From positions 1 to 64,000 of the forward strand of contig MUCI01000009.1 in NCBI GenBank assembly GCA_002816575.1: a stretch of DNA of 64,000 bases, given 5' to 3'. Below the pieces are notes generated by a model, which did no database searches, was not told the origin of the DNA, and saw nothing but the letters and a program-made list of their open reading frames with translations. The DNA is from SAR202 cluster bacterium Casp-Chloro-G2. Lineage in GTDB: Bacteria > Chloroflexota > Dehalococcoidia > Lucifugimonadales > UBA3495. The number at the start of each line of letters is the position of its first letter. Within the stretch, counting starts at the first letter, position 1. The translations under genes and the position numbers were made by a program. Of the stretch, positions 38,029 through 46,842 are shown piece by piece.

Positions 38029-41000
38029 TTGATCCTTTTCGTCACCACTGCAGACACCGACCTGCTCACCGCTGGCCGGGCATTGGAGATTCTGCCGGCT
38101 GATTTTCCACAGGTAAAGGCGTTCAACCCGGCCACTCTGCCGGGGGAAGGCGAGCAAGACGCCATCCTGGCGGCCGCCGCGGAGGCCGACGTTGTTGTGC
38201 TGCGCCTGCTGGGCGGCAAACGGGCCATGCCCGAAAACTTCGACCCATTGGTCCGCCTCTGCCACGAGCGGGGCATTCCCCTCATCGCCTGTCCTGGCCA
38301 TCAGGAATGGGACCAAGACCTGGTCACGGCCTGCACCGTTCCGCCCTCTGAGCTAGACGCCGTTTTCTCCTACCTGATTCGTGGCGGCGTGGCCAATTTC
38401 GAGAATCTTTTCCTCTTTTTAAGTGACTCCTACCTGGGCTCGGACTACGGCCACGAGGCCCCGGCGGAAGTCTCATGGGAAGGCATCTACCATCCCGACG
38501 AAGCCGACGGCATGTCAGCCCAGGATTTTGTGGTGCGCCGCTTCAAGCCCGGCCGGCCCAGCGTGGCGGTGCTGTTCTACCGCGCCCACTGGATGAGCGG
38601 CAACCTGCAGACGGTGGACGCACTGGTCCGGCGGCTTGAGGAACTGGAAACCAACGTGATGCCCGTCTATTCGTTCAGCCTGAAACACAATCCGGAGGGC
38701 GACGGGCAGGCCAACCGGACCTTCTCGGAGATCCTCTGCGACGAGAATGGCGACGCCCGCGTCGACTGCATCATCAACACCATGGGCATGTCCATGACCG
38801 ACCTGCACCAAGACGGCGCAACCTTCGCCGCCGGCCCCCAGGTCGACTATCTGGACAAGCTGAACGTCCCCATAATCCAGGGCATATTCAGCACCGGCAA
38901 CGAGGCCGAATGGGAGGAGAGCTCCCTGGGTCTGGGCCCCATAGACACCGCCATGAGTGTGGCCCTGCCCGAGTTCGACGGGCGGATCATCACCGTGCCA
39001 ATCTCATTCAAAGAAGAGGTATCTTCGGAATCCGTTGGCCGCGATGGCAAGATGGACGCCCGGCTGCAGCGAAACCTGCCCCGGCCCGACCGCATCGACC
39101 TCCTGGCCCGGCTGTCCGCCAAATGGGCCTCGCTGCGGCTAAAGCCGAACGCTGACAAGCGCATCGCCATCATCCTCAGCAACTACCCGACCAAGGACGC
39201 CCGCGTCGGGAACGCGGTGGGACTGGACACCCCCGCTTCGGTCATCAACGTGCTAAACGCCATGGCCGCGGCCGGGTACACCGTGACCGACATCCCCGCC
39301 GACGGCGATGAACTGGTCCACCGGATAATCGAGCGGTGCAGCAACGACACCGACACGCTGACCGAAGAGCAACTCCGGCTGGCGGCGGGCCACGTTAGCT
39401 CCACCCAGTACAAAGAGTGGTTCCGCGGTTTCCCGCAAACCGTCCAGAACGACATGGTTGAGGCCTGGGGCCAGCCGCCGGGGCAGGTATACCGCACCGG
39501 AGACAACCTGGCCATCGCCGGTATCGACTTGGGCAACGTGTTCGTCGGACTACAGCCGCCCCGAGGCTTCGGCGAGAACCCCATATCCGTGTACCACAGC
39601 CCGGACCTGGTCCCCACCCATCACTACATCGCCTATTACCGGTGGATGCGGGACGTTTTCAAAGCCGACGCGATGGTCCATGTGGGCAAGCACGGCACCC
39701 TGGAATGGCTGCCCGGAAAGGGGATCGGCCTGTCCGCTGCCTGCTACCCCGAGGTGGCCCTGGATGACGTGCCGCTGTTCTACCCGTTCATCATCAACAA
39801 TCCCGGTGAGGGCGCCCAGGCCAAGCGGCGGGCCCACGCCACCATCATCGACCACCTCATACCGGCCATGACCACCGCCGACAGTTACGGCGACATCGCC
39901 CGGCTGGAACAGTTGATGGACGAGCATTACCAGTGCCAGACGTTGGACCCGGCCAAGCTGCCCTTGCTTGAGGGCCAGATCTGGGACATGGTGCGTCAGG
40001 CCGACCTGGACCGCGACCTGGGAGTGGACGAACATCCGGAGGACTTCGGCGACTTCATCTTGCACATCGACGGCTATCTCTGCGAACTGAAAGACGCCCA
40101 GATCAGGGACGGTCTCCACACCCTGGGCGAGGTGCCCCAAGACGAGCAGATGACCGGCCTGTTATCCTCCCTCACTCGCTTGGATACCGGAGGGATACCC
40201 AGCCTTAGACGCTCGCTGGCCGAGGCCATGGGCTTGGATTACACCAGCCTGCTTGACGAACCGGCGCTGCCCGCCCCCGAGCCGGTCCCAGCGCCGCTGG
40301 CCGCCGGCGACGGCACGCCGGTCCGCACCCAAGGCGACCTGCTGGAAAGACTGGAAGAGCTGTCCCGCTCGGCTTACACCATGCTGGACGCCGGCGGGTT
40401 CAAAAGGCAGGACGTGGCCGGCATTGTCTTAAAGCTACTGGGAACCGAAGACGCCCAGTCCAGCCACGTGCTGAACTACGTGACCGACACCCTGCATCCG
40501 GCGCTGCTGCGGACCACCGACGAGATCGGCAATCTGCTGCGCGGCCTGGACGGTCAATTCGTCCCCGCCGGACCCAGCGGCGCACCGACCAGGGGCATGT
40601 CCAACATCCTGCCCACCGGCCGCAATTTCTATTCCGTCGACCCCAAGACCATCCCATCGCCCACCGCCTGGGACATGGGCGTCGGCCTGGCCAACGCGCT
40701 GCTGCAGGTCTATCTGGAGGAAGAGGGCGGCTACCCCGAGATGGTGGGGCTGGTCATCTGGGGCACGTCCGCCATGCGCACCCACGGCGACGACATCGCC
40801 CAGGTGTTCAGCCTTCTCGGCATCAAGCCGGTCTGGCAGGAAGAGAGCCGGCGCATCACCGGACTCGAGGTGATACCTCTGGCGGACCTGGGCCGTCCCC
40901 GGATCGACGTCACGGTTCGGATCAGCGGCTTCTTCCGGGACGCCTTCCCCAACCTGATCGAGTTGATCGACCAGGCGGTGGAGCTGGTGGCCTCGTTGGA

Positions 41001-41853
41001 CGAATCGCCGGAAGACAACATGGTGGTCAAACACCTGCGGGAGGACGCCGCCGCCAGGGAGTCCGGCGAGGAACAGTCGGCCGAGCCGACCGTGTCCCAG
41101 GGCAACCCCGCGCTGTACCGGATATTCGGCAGCAAGCCCGGCACCTATGGGGCCGGGATATTGGCCGCCATCGATGAACGCAACTGGGAGAGCGTTCAAG
41201 ACCTGGCTGAGGTCTATACCGCCTGGGGCGGCTACGCCTATACCCGCCAGGACTTCGGCGTTAACGCCCGGAACGAGTTCCGCCGCCGGTTCAGCCAGAT
41301 CGTGGTTGCGGCCAAGAACCAGGACAACCGGGAGCACGACATCTTCGACAGCGACGACTACATGCAGTATCACGGCGGCATGATCGCCACCGTGAGGGCG
41401 CTGACCGGCAGCAACCCCCAGCAATTTTTCGGAGACAGTTCCGACCCCACCCGCGCCAGGGTTCGAAAGTTGGAGGAGGAAGCGCGCCGGGTCTTCCGCA
41501 CCAGGGTGGTCAACCCCAAGTGGATCGACTCCATGAAGCGCCACGGCTACAAGGGCGCCTTCGAGCTGTCGGCCACCGTCGATTACATGTTCGGCTATGA
41601 CGCCACTGCCCAGGTCATTGAGGACTGGATGTACGAGAATGTCACCGAGTCCTACGTGCTGGACCCGGAGACCCAGGAGTTCTTCCAGCAGAGCAACCCC
41701 TGGGCGCTAAGAGACATTGTGGAGCGGCTGTTGGAGGCGATAGAGCGCGGCATGTGGGAGAACCCGCCCGAGGACATGAAGGAAAAGCTTCAAAACATGT
41801 TCTTGGACCTGGAAGCCGATCTGGAAGCCCGCCAAGAGGGCCCGCAAAGCTAA
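38029..41853 (+). CDS. cobN: Cobaltochelatase large subunit CobN
   Basis: A 1274-residue protein of the CobN/BchH family, the porphyrinoid-binding subunit that inserts cobalt into the corrin ring with ATPase partners. It starts MILFVTTADTDLL, typical of CobN. HVGKHGTLEWLPGKG (from residue 551), FYPFIINNPGEGAQAKRRAHA and GTSAMRTHGDDIAQVFSLLG are family marks, as is the C-terminal GYKGAFELSATVDYMFGYDAT. The TTG start lies after GGGAGGG and a 12-bp palindrome, GGGACCGGTCCC (38014-38025). The matching ATPase subunit is ChlID at 48100. With cobalt transporters and B12 riboswitches nearby, CobN is favoured over magnesium chelatase BchH. Confidence 0.94.
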   Translation: MILFVTTADTDLLTAGRALEILPADFPQVKAFNPATLPGEGEQDAILAAAAEADVVVLRLLGGKRAMPENFDPLVRLCHERGIPLIACPGHQEWDQDLVTACTVPPSELDAVFSYLIRGGVANFENLFLFLSDSYLGSDYGHEAPAEVSWEGIYHPDEADGMSAQDFVVRRFKPGRPSVAVLFYRAHWMSGNLQTVDALVRRLEELETNVMPVYSFSLKHNPEGDGQANRTFSEILCDENGDARVDCIINTMGMSMTDLHQDGATFAAGPQVDYLDKLNVPIIQGIFSTGNEAEWEESSLGLGPIDTAMSVALPEFDGRIITVPISFKEEVSSESVGRDGKMDARLQRNLPRPDRIDLLARLSAKWASLRLKPNADKRIAIILSNYPTKDARVGNAVGLDTPASVINVLNAMAAAGYTVTDIPADGDELVHRIIERCSNDTDTLTEEQLRLAAGHVSSTQYKEWFRGFPQTVQNDMVEAWGQPPGQVYRTGDNLAIAGIDLGNVFVGLQPPRGFGENPISVYHSPDLVPTHHYIAYYRWMRDVFKADAMVHVGKHGTLEWLPGKGIGLSAACYPEVALDDVPLFYPFIINNPGEGAQAKRRAHATIIDHLIPAMTTADSYGDIARLEQLMDEHYQCQTLDPAKLPLLEGQIWDMVRQADLDRDLGVDEHPEDFGDFILHIDGYLCELKDAQIRDGLHTLGEVPQDEQMTGLLSSLTRLDTGGIPSLRRSLAEAMGLDYTSLLDEPALPAPEPVPAPLAAGDGTPVRTQGDLLERLEELSRSAYTMLDAGGFKRQDVAGIVLKLLGTEDAQSSHVLNYVTDTLHPALLRTTDEIGNLLRGLDGQFVPAGPSGAPTRGMSNILPTGRNFYSVDPKTIPSPTAWDMGVGLANALLQVYLEEEGGYPEMVGLVIWGTSAMRTHGDDIAQVFSLLGIKPVWQEESRRITGLEVIPLADLGRPRIDVTVRISGFFRDAFPNLIELIDQAVELVASLDESPEDNMVVKHLREDAAARESGEEQSAEPTVSQGNPALYRIFGSKPGTYGAGILAAIDERNWESVQDLAEVYTAWGGYAYTRQDFGVNARNEFRRRFSQIVVAAKNQDNREHDIFDSDDYMQYHGGMIATVRALTGSNPQQFFGDSSDPTRARVRKLEEEARRVFRTRVVNPKWIDSMKRHGYKGAFELSATVDYMFGYDATAQVIEDWMYENVTESYVLDPETQEFFQQSNPWALRDIVERLLEAIERGMWENPPEDMKEKLQNMFLDLEADLEARQEGPQS

Positions 41854-41878
41854 ATCACAGATCTTCAGGAGGCCACCT

Positions 41879-42304
41879 GTGGAAATAACGATGGAACTAC
41901 TCCGTGAACTGACCCAAGATGACAAGAAAACGTGGGTGATCGGCGGCAGCAAGGTGTCCAGCGAGAATAGCTCCAAGGGCATCAAAGAGCCGGAGGTCTC
42001 GGGCAAATACGTCACGATCGAAGCGGACAATTGGCATTTTCACCTGGCCCTGGACGATGTTACCGGGATCCAGTTCGTCGATTCCGAGAGCCATGGGGAC
42101 ATGCACTCCTACTACGTCCGGTTTTCCGGCCCGGGATACGAGGACACGTTGGTCCGCAGCTATTTCCCCAATCCCAACCTGGACGACGACGAGAAGCGGA
42201 CCGAGTTCCAGCCCGAAAAACTCAAGGCGTTCGAAGAGTTCCGGGACCGGTACGTGGGCCGCGAGGGCATCGTGTTCGTGACCAGGCCCCGGCAGGCCAG
42301 TTAG
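41879..42304 (+). CDS. Unrecognised 141-residue protein downstream of cobN
   Basis: Starts at GTG with CAGGAGG 6 nt upstream, 25 bp after cobN, so very likely co-transcribed with it. No signal peptide or membrane segment. The centre, NWHFHLALDDVTGIQFVDSE, then a Ser/Tyr strand and Gly-containing strands, recalls the beta-sheet pattern of ChuX/HutX/HemS-type haem-handling proteins. This is a weak resemblance by eye only. His-rich NWHFHL could bind metal or tetrapyrrole. The second half is charged (NPNLDDDEKRTEF) and predicted helical. Given its place, an accessory to cobalt chelation is a reasonable guess, not a call. Confidence 0.75.
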   Translation: MEITMELLRELTQDDKKTWVIGGSKVSSENSSKGIKEPEVSGKYVTIEADNWHFHLALDDVTGIQFVDSESHGDMHSYYVRFSGPGYEDTLVRSYFPNPNLDDDEKRTEFQPEKLKAFEEFRDRYVGREGIVFVTRPRQAS

Positions 42305-42389
42305 CCGGCTTTCCCTATAATAATCTAAGATTTCCTGCGATCTCGATCTTTCAGTTTTGATCCGGAACTGGGATTGGGCCGTATAGCTA

Positions 42390-42418
42390 TTGACCACGCT
42401 GTCCGCGAGGAATAACAT
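42390..42418 (+). promoter_or_regulatory. Promoter of the first cobalamin-riboswitch transcript
   Basis: TTGACC (42390-42395), 17-nt spacer, TAACAT (42413-42418). Start expected near 42425, inside a 6-bp hairpin (TGGCTT/AAGCCA, 42423-42440), about 40 nt before the aptamer. Confidence 0.6.
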
Positions 42419-42463
42419 CAACTGGCTTACCACGAAGCCAAAGCGCTTAACAATCTAAAACAT

Positions 42464-42644
42464 GTCCATAGGTGGTCCCGATTATTCGGGACTGAAAAGG
42501 GAAGCCGGTGAGATACCGGCGCGGTCGCGCCACTGTAACTGGTGTCAGCCACCCCACTAACGAATCGCCACTGACCCGATAACTCGGGATGGGAAGGCGG
42601 GGGTACTTGACCTAAGCCAGGAGCCAGGAGACCTGCCTATGGAT
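42464..42644 (+). promoter_or_regulatory. Cobalamin riboswitch 1
   Basis: Contains the class signatures in order: GGGACTGAAAAGGGAAGCCGG, CCGGCGCGGTC, GCCACTGTAACTGG, and GCCAGGAGCCAGGAGACCTGCC (B12 box). P1 is GTCCATAGG (42464-42472) with CCTATGGAT (42636-42644). A terminator follows, then the NikA/DppA-type binding-protein gene, so cobalamin should switch this transporter off. Confidence 0.95.
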
Positions 42645-42696
42645 TGACTTGATGCACTTCGCAATTGAGGGTGTGAGTCTTACCGATTCTCTATGA

Positions 42697-42724
42697 CCTG
42701 ACTTCCGAAGTCGGGTTTTTTTTT
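42697..42724 (+). terminator. Expression-platform terminator of cobalamin riboswitch 1
   Basis: CCTGACTT (42697-42704) with AAGTCGGG (42708-42715), one G-U pair, then nine T (42716-42724); 30 nt before the binding-protein ATG. Confidence 0.9.
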
Positions 42725-42754
42725 GCTCAAGATCAAACGTCTGGAGATTTCAAC

Positions 42755-44338
42755 ATGCACTGGCGTTCAACGGCCTTTGGGTTCATCTTTGGCACTTTGC
42801 TCCTGGCTATCTTGGCGTGTGGCGGTCCTGCCAGCGCCACGCCCACCGGTTCGGTTGTAGCCGAATCGAGCGGAGCGCCTACTGGTTCCGCAGAGCAACG
42901 CGTGTTGAAAGTAGCCCTGACTTTCCTGGACGAGCCGCCAGACCCTTATCAGACCGGTTGGCTGGCGGTCCCCACCGGTCTGGCCGAAACTTTGTTCCGA
43001 TTGAGCGACGACCTTAAGCCGGAGCCTTGGCTGGCCACCGGCGCGGTACAGACCGCTCCGGAAACCTGGGAGATCACCCTGCGCGAGGGCGTCACCTTCC
43101 ACAACGGCGTGTCGATGGACGCCGCCAAGGTCAAAGGCTCGCTGGACCTGGCGCTGCAACGGCGGCCCGGCACCAGGGTCCTTCTGGACATTGCCCGGAC
43201 CGAGGTCAAAGACCCGTACACCGTGCTCATCACCACCAACTCGCCCAACCCGACCCTGCCCGGCCTGTTGACCAACCAGAACACGAGCATCGCCGACCCC
43301 GGCACGGTGCCGGCATCGCCGGAAGATTCGGCGGAAAGCGCTGCGATGACCGGTCCCTACAAGCTGGTGTCCTTCAAAGCCGATCGGGAGATGATTGTCG
43401 AAGCGCACACCGGTTATTGGCAGGGCCGACCGGCGTTGGACCGGATCGAATACGTTGCCTTTAACCAGAGCGACACCCGCCTCATCGCCCTCCAAAGCGG
43501 CGACGTCGACATATCGGTCAACCTCTCCCCACAGGGAGCGGTGACCGCCGAGAAAGATTCGTCACTGGAAGTTTTGATTGCTCCACCGTCGGGCATGCTG
43601 TTCATGTTTGTGAACCATGAAAGTCCGGCGATGCGGGACCCGCTGGTGCGCCGGGCCGTCGCCATGGCGGTGGACCGGAATGCCATGGCAACCGGCGTGG
43701 CGGACGGGCGCGCCGTCCCTGCGGAAAGCATGTTCCCGCCCGGGTTCATCTCCTGCCAGAATCCGGCTGGGTTTTCCTACAACCCGGAAGCGGCCCGTCA
43801 ACTGCTTGCCGATGCCGGCTATCAGGATGAAAACGGCGACGGCATCGTGGAAAAAGACGGGAAAGCCTTGGAGTTGGTCCTACAGACCTATCCCGAGCAG
43901 CCACTCTTGCCGCCGATGCTCGAAGCATACCAATCGATGTTGAAGGACATCGGCGTTGGCGCCAAGGTCCAAATCGTGGAATGGACCCTGGCCAGCCAGG
44001 GCGGTTACGACCTGTTCGGCTACAGCAACGGCACCATCACCACGGGCGACCCCGGGTGGGCGCTCAACCGCCAGTTCCTGACCGGCGGCGACGAGAACCG
44101 GGGCAATTTCAGCAACGCCACGGTGGACGAACTCATCGGTAAGTTGTCCGGCGCGGCCGGTCCGGCCCAGCGGGAGCAGATCGCCTGCGAAGCCCTGAAA
44201 GCAGGGAATGATGAAGTTGCCCTGATACCGGTGATGTTCCCCAACCGGCTCTACGGGATATCGGACTCCGTCGATTGGCCGTCGGGTCCGCACGCCGTCC
44301 AACTCTACTTCATAGACTACAGAATCGGACTGAAATAG
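42755..44338 (+). CDS. ABC transporter substrate-binding lipoprotein, NikA/DppA family (predicted cobalt or corrinoid-precursor uptake)
   Basis: A 527-residue family-5 binding protein. The N-terminal signal MHWRSTAFGFIFGTLLLAILAC ends in a lipobox with Cys22, followed by a Ser/Thr/Gly-rich linker, so it is membrane-anchored outside. GLAETLFRLSDDLKPEPWLATG, WEITLREGVTFHNGVSMDAAKV and GPYKLVSFKADREMIVEAH are the family pattern. Such proteins bind peptides, nickel or metal chelates. Control by a B12 riboswitch points to cobalt or a corrin precursor; the ligand is inference. It is followed directly by two permease genes. Confidence 0.88.
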   Translation: MHWRSTAFGFIFGTLLLAILACGGPASATPTGSVVAESSGAPTGSAEQRVLKVALTFLDEPPDPYQTGWLAVPTGLAETLFRLSDDLKPEPWLATGAVQTAPETWEITLREGVTFHNGVSMDAAKVKGSLDLALQRRPGTRVLLDIARTEVKDPYTVLITTNSPNPTLPGLLTNQNTSIADPGTVPASPEDSAESAAMTGPYKLVSFKADREMIVEAHTGYWQGRPALDRIEYVAFNQSDTRLIALQSGDVDISVNLSPQGAVTAEKDSSLEVLIAPPSGMLFMFVNHESPAMRDPLVRRAVAMAVDRNAMATGVADGRAVPAESMFPPGFISCQNPAGFSYNPEAARQLLADAGYQDENGDGIVEKDGKALELVLQTYPEQPLLPPMLEAYQSMLKDIGVGAKVQIVEWTLASQGGYDLFGYSNGTITTGDPGWALNRQFLTGGDENRGNFSNATVDELIGKLSGAAGPAQREQIACEALKAGNDEVALIPVMFPNRLYGISDSVDWPSGPHAVQLYFIDYRIGLK

Positions 44339-44339
44339 C

Positions 44340-45287
44340 TTGGGCAATCACCTAACGCGACGCCTGATAACACTTCCATTTCTCTTGGTGGGCATCTCAA
44401 TCATCAGCTTTTTGCTGTTGAATTTCGCCCCCGGCGACGCCGCGGAGATCAGGCTGCTCCGTCAGAACGGGGGCGTAGCGCCTTCCGAGGAAGCGGTGAT
44501 GGAATTGCGGCAAGAATTGGGTTTAAACGACGCCCTGCCGATCCGCTATGCCAGATGGGTATCTTCCGCGGTGCGCGGCGACCTGGGTGAGTCCTACCGC
44601 ACCGGTGCTTCGATCGCCTCCGAATTGACCCGGCGATTGCCAGCGACCCTCCTGCTTGCAGCCACCGCTTTAGCCTTGGCGGTGGCTGCAAGCATCCCCC
44701 TCGGCGTATTGGCGGCGGTGAGGCGGGGCTCTTGGGTGGATACCATATGCCGCATACTCGCCCTCGTAGGGGCGGCAGTGCCCAGCTACGTGATGGCGCC
44801 GGCCTTGATGCTGCTATTCGCCGTGAAGTTGGACTGGCTGCCGGCCATCGGCTACGGGTCCTTCAGCGCCCTTGTGCTGCCGGCCCTGGCGCTGTCCTTC
44901 GGAACCATGGCCCAGTTGATGCGCCTGACGCGGGCCAGCGTGCTAGAGGTGCTGGACCAAGACTATATGCGGACGGCCCGCGCGAAAGGCCTGACCGAGA
45001 CGGTGGTGGTTTGGCGTCACGGCTTGAAGAACGCCCTGCTGCCGGTGGTCACGGTCCTGGGGACCAATACGGGGTATCTTCTGGGCGGCGCCGTGATCAT
45101 CGAGACCATCTTCGGCTGGCCGGGTGTCGGTCAGTTCGTCGTCACCGGAATCTCCCAACGGGACTACCCCGTGGTACAAGGGTTCGTGCTGTACATGGCT
45201 GTGATCTTCCTGCTGGTCAACCTGGCGGTAGATATCTCATACCGCTGGCTGGACCCGAGGCTTCATTTTGGCCGGCGGCATCACTAA
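44340..45287 (+). CDS. ABC transporter permease, NikB/DppB family
   Basis: A 315-residue inner-membrane permease with about six helices. RRLITLPFLLVGISIISFLLLNFAPGD is the typical N-terminus, GDLGESYRTGASIASEL the following periplasmic part, and the EAA loop DYMRTARAKGLTETVVVWRHGLKNALLP contacts the ATPase. ETIFGWPGVGQFVV is conserved at the end. It starts with TTG one base after the binding-protein stop, so it shares riboswitch control. Confidence 0.9.
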   Translation: MGNHLTRRLITLPFLLVGISIISFLLLNFAPGDAAEIRLLRQNGGVAPSEEAVMELRQELGLNDALPIRYARWVSSAVRGDLGESYRTGASIASELTRRLPATLLLAATALALAVAASIPLGVLAAVRRGSWVDTICRILALVGAAVPSYVMAPALMLLFAVKLDWLPAIGYGSFSALVLPALALSFGTMAQLMRLTRASVLEVLDQDYMRTARAKGLTETVVVWRHGLKNALLPVVTVLGTNTGYLLGGAVIIETIFGWPGVGQFVVTGISQRDYPVVQGFVLYMAVIFLLVNLAVDISYRWLDPRLHFGRRHH

Positions 45288-46257
45288 CATGAAGACTGAC
45301 GCTAAGCCTGTAAGAACGCCTCTTCGCCTTCGAGAACCGGCTCTTGCCCCAAGATTGCCCCGACCTGGAGACGTCACCATACAGAACACGATCCAACAAC
45401 CGGTTTCCCAGCGACGGGCTTCACGAAAGACGGTGTTCCATCACTTGCGCCACGACCCCGGAGCCGTTGCTGGTTTCGTGATCGTGGCCGCAGCTATCCT
45501 GGCGGCGCTGTTTGCCCCGTTGCTCCCCCTGCCAAGCCCGGTGGAAGTGGACCTGCAGAACCGGTTGCTTTCTCCCTCCGGCGCTTTCCCGTTGGGCACC
45601 GACCACCTGGGCCGGGATGAGTTGAGCCGCCTGGTCTTTGGCGCACGGACCACGTTGATGATGTCCGGCGCATCGTTGGCCATCATCATGGTCATCGCAA
45701 CCGTGGTCGGTTCCCTGGCCGGCTACTACGGCGGCTGGCTCGACACCGGCTTGATGATGCTGGTGGACCTGCTGCTGGCATTTCCGGCGCTGATCCTGGG
45801 GGTGGCCGTGGCCGGTATCTTGGGGCCAAGCCTGGTCAACGTGATGATTGCCGTCTCAGTGGTCTGGTGGGCCAGCCACGCCCGAGTCATCCGCGCCATG
45901 GTCTTGTCGGCAAGGCACCGGGAATATGTTGTGGCCGCCAGGGCTATCGGGGCTAGCGACGGCCGAATCATCGTCTTCCACATCGCCCGTAACATCATGG
46001 GGCCGTTCGTCGTATTGGCGACGCTGGACATCGGCTGGATAATCTTGGGGATAGCCGGTTTGAGTTTCCTGGGACTGGGCGCCCAGCCGCCCACGCCCGA
46101 ATGGGGGGCCATGCTCAACGACTCGCGCTCGTACATGCAGACCGCGCCATCGTTGTTGCTCGCCCCCGGAATCGCGATCTTTCTATTGGTGCTGGGCTTC
46201 AATCTTTTGGGCGACGGGCTGCGCGACATGCTTGACCCGACGACCTACCGGCTTTAG
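45268..46257 (+). CDS. ABC transporter permease, NikC/DppC family
   Basis: A 329-residue permease. After a charged N-terminal region come LRHDPGAVAGFVIVAAAILAALFAP, FPLGTDHLGRDELSRLVFGARTTL, and the EAA loop EYVVAARAIGASDGRIIVFHIARN. The TTG start at 45268 has GAGG 7 nt upstream and overlaps the previous gene by 20 bp; an ATG at 45289 is the alternative. No ATP-binding subunit (NikD/NikE type) follows, so ATPases must come from elsewhere in the genome. Confidence 0.9.
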   Translation: MAGGITNMKTDAKPVRTPLRLREPALAPRLPRPGDVTIQNTIQQPVSQRRASRKTVFHHLRHDPGAVAGFVIVAAAILAALFAPLLPLPSPVEVDLQNRLLSPSGAFPLGTDHLGRDELSRLVFGARTTLMMSGASLAIIMVIATVVGSLAGYYGGWLDTGLMMLVDLLLAFPALILGVAVAGILGPSLVNVMIAVSVVWWASHARVIRAMVLSARHREYVVAARAIGASDGRIIVFHIARNIMGPFVVLATLDIGWIILGIAGLSFLGLGAQPPTPEWGAMLNDSRSYMQTAPSLLLAPGIAIFLLVLGFNLLGDGLRDMLDPTTYRL

Positions 46258-46315
46258 AGGACATAGCCGCGCCGGAGGGACGATAGATTCGGCCTGGCGT
46301 GCCGGGAATCACCTA

Positions 46316-46344
46316 TTGACCCTATCGGTCAAAAAGGCTATTAT
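46316..46344 (+). promoter_or_regulatory. Promoter of the second cobalamin-riboswitch transcript, with inverted repeat on the -35
   Basis: TTGACC (46316-46321), 17-nt spacer, TATTAT (46339-46344). The -35 is also one arm of TTGACC-5-GGTCAA (46316-46332), a possible operator. Start expected near 46351, where a 7-bp hairpin CGAAGAG/CTCTTCG (46351-46379) begins. Confidence 0.65.
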
Positions 46345-46394
46345 TCTGCTCGAAGAGCAACCGAAAGATTGTCTCTTCGTTTAACAACTTAGAC

Positions 46395-46580
46395 GAGCTG
46401 CTTGGTGGTCCCGTTCATTCGGGACTGAAAAGGGAAGCCGGTGCGAGTCCGGCGCGGTCCCGCCACTGTAACTGGTAACCCCCTCTCCCACCGGGAGTGG
46501 AGTCACTGTTCCGAGTAATTGGAACGGGAAGGCGAAGGGGGGGTAGAAAAGCCAGGAGCCAGGAGACCTGCCACCAGCTT
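46395..46580 (+). promoter_or_regulatory. Cobalamin riboswitch 2
   Basis: Nearly the same as riboswitch 1 in its core: GGGACTGAAAAGGGAAGCCGG, TCCGGCGCGGTC, GCCACTGTAACTGG, and GCCAGGAGCCAGGAGACCTGCC. P1 is closed by GGTGG with CCACC. It precedes cbtB-cbtA and the ChlID chelatase gene. Confidence 0.95.
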
Positions 46581-46629
46581 GACTTGGAAGCCTTCGTGGA
46601 TTGGGGGTATGAGTCAGTATGACGATTCC

Positions 46630-46657
46630 GCCCGACTCCGCCAGTCGGGCATTTTTT
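46630..46657 (+). terminator. Expression-platform terminator of cobalamin riboswitch 2
   Basis: GCCCGACT (46630-46637) and AGTCGGGC (46643-46650) form a perfect 8-bp stem with a 5-nt loop, followed by ATTTTTT. It resembles the terminator after riboswitch 1. Confidence 0.9.
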
Positions 46658-46842
46658 ATGCCCTGACCGGATGGTGGTTGGGCAAAGAACAGAAAATTGA
46701 ATAGCTAGGTTGTTCGTGGCTTTAGCCTGCTCGGCTATAATCCTGGTGGAAAACTGAGTTGACCGGAGCGGCGGGTCCTTTATCCAGCCGCGGAAAAAGT
46801 CAGACATAAATTCGAGACATAGAGAAATCTGAGGGGGAAATC

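Noticed and set aside
37181-41853. CobN considered as magnesium chelatase BchH, implying bacteriochlorophyll synthesis
   Set aside because: CobN-type N-terminus, cbiE neighbour, cobalt transporters and B12 riboswitches all point to cobalt; no bch genes are present.
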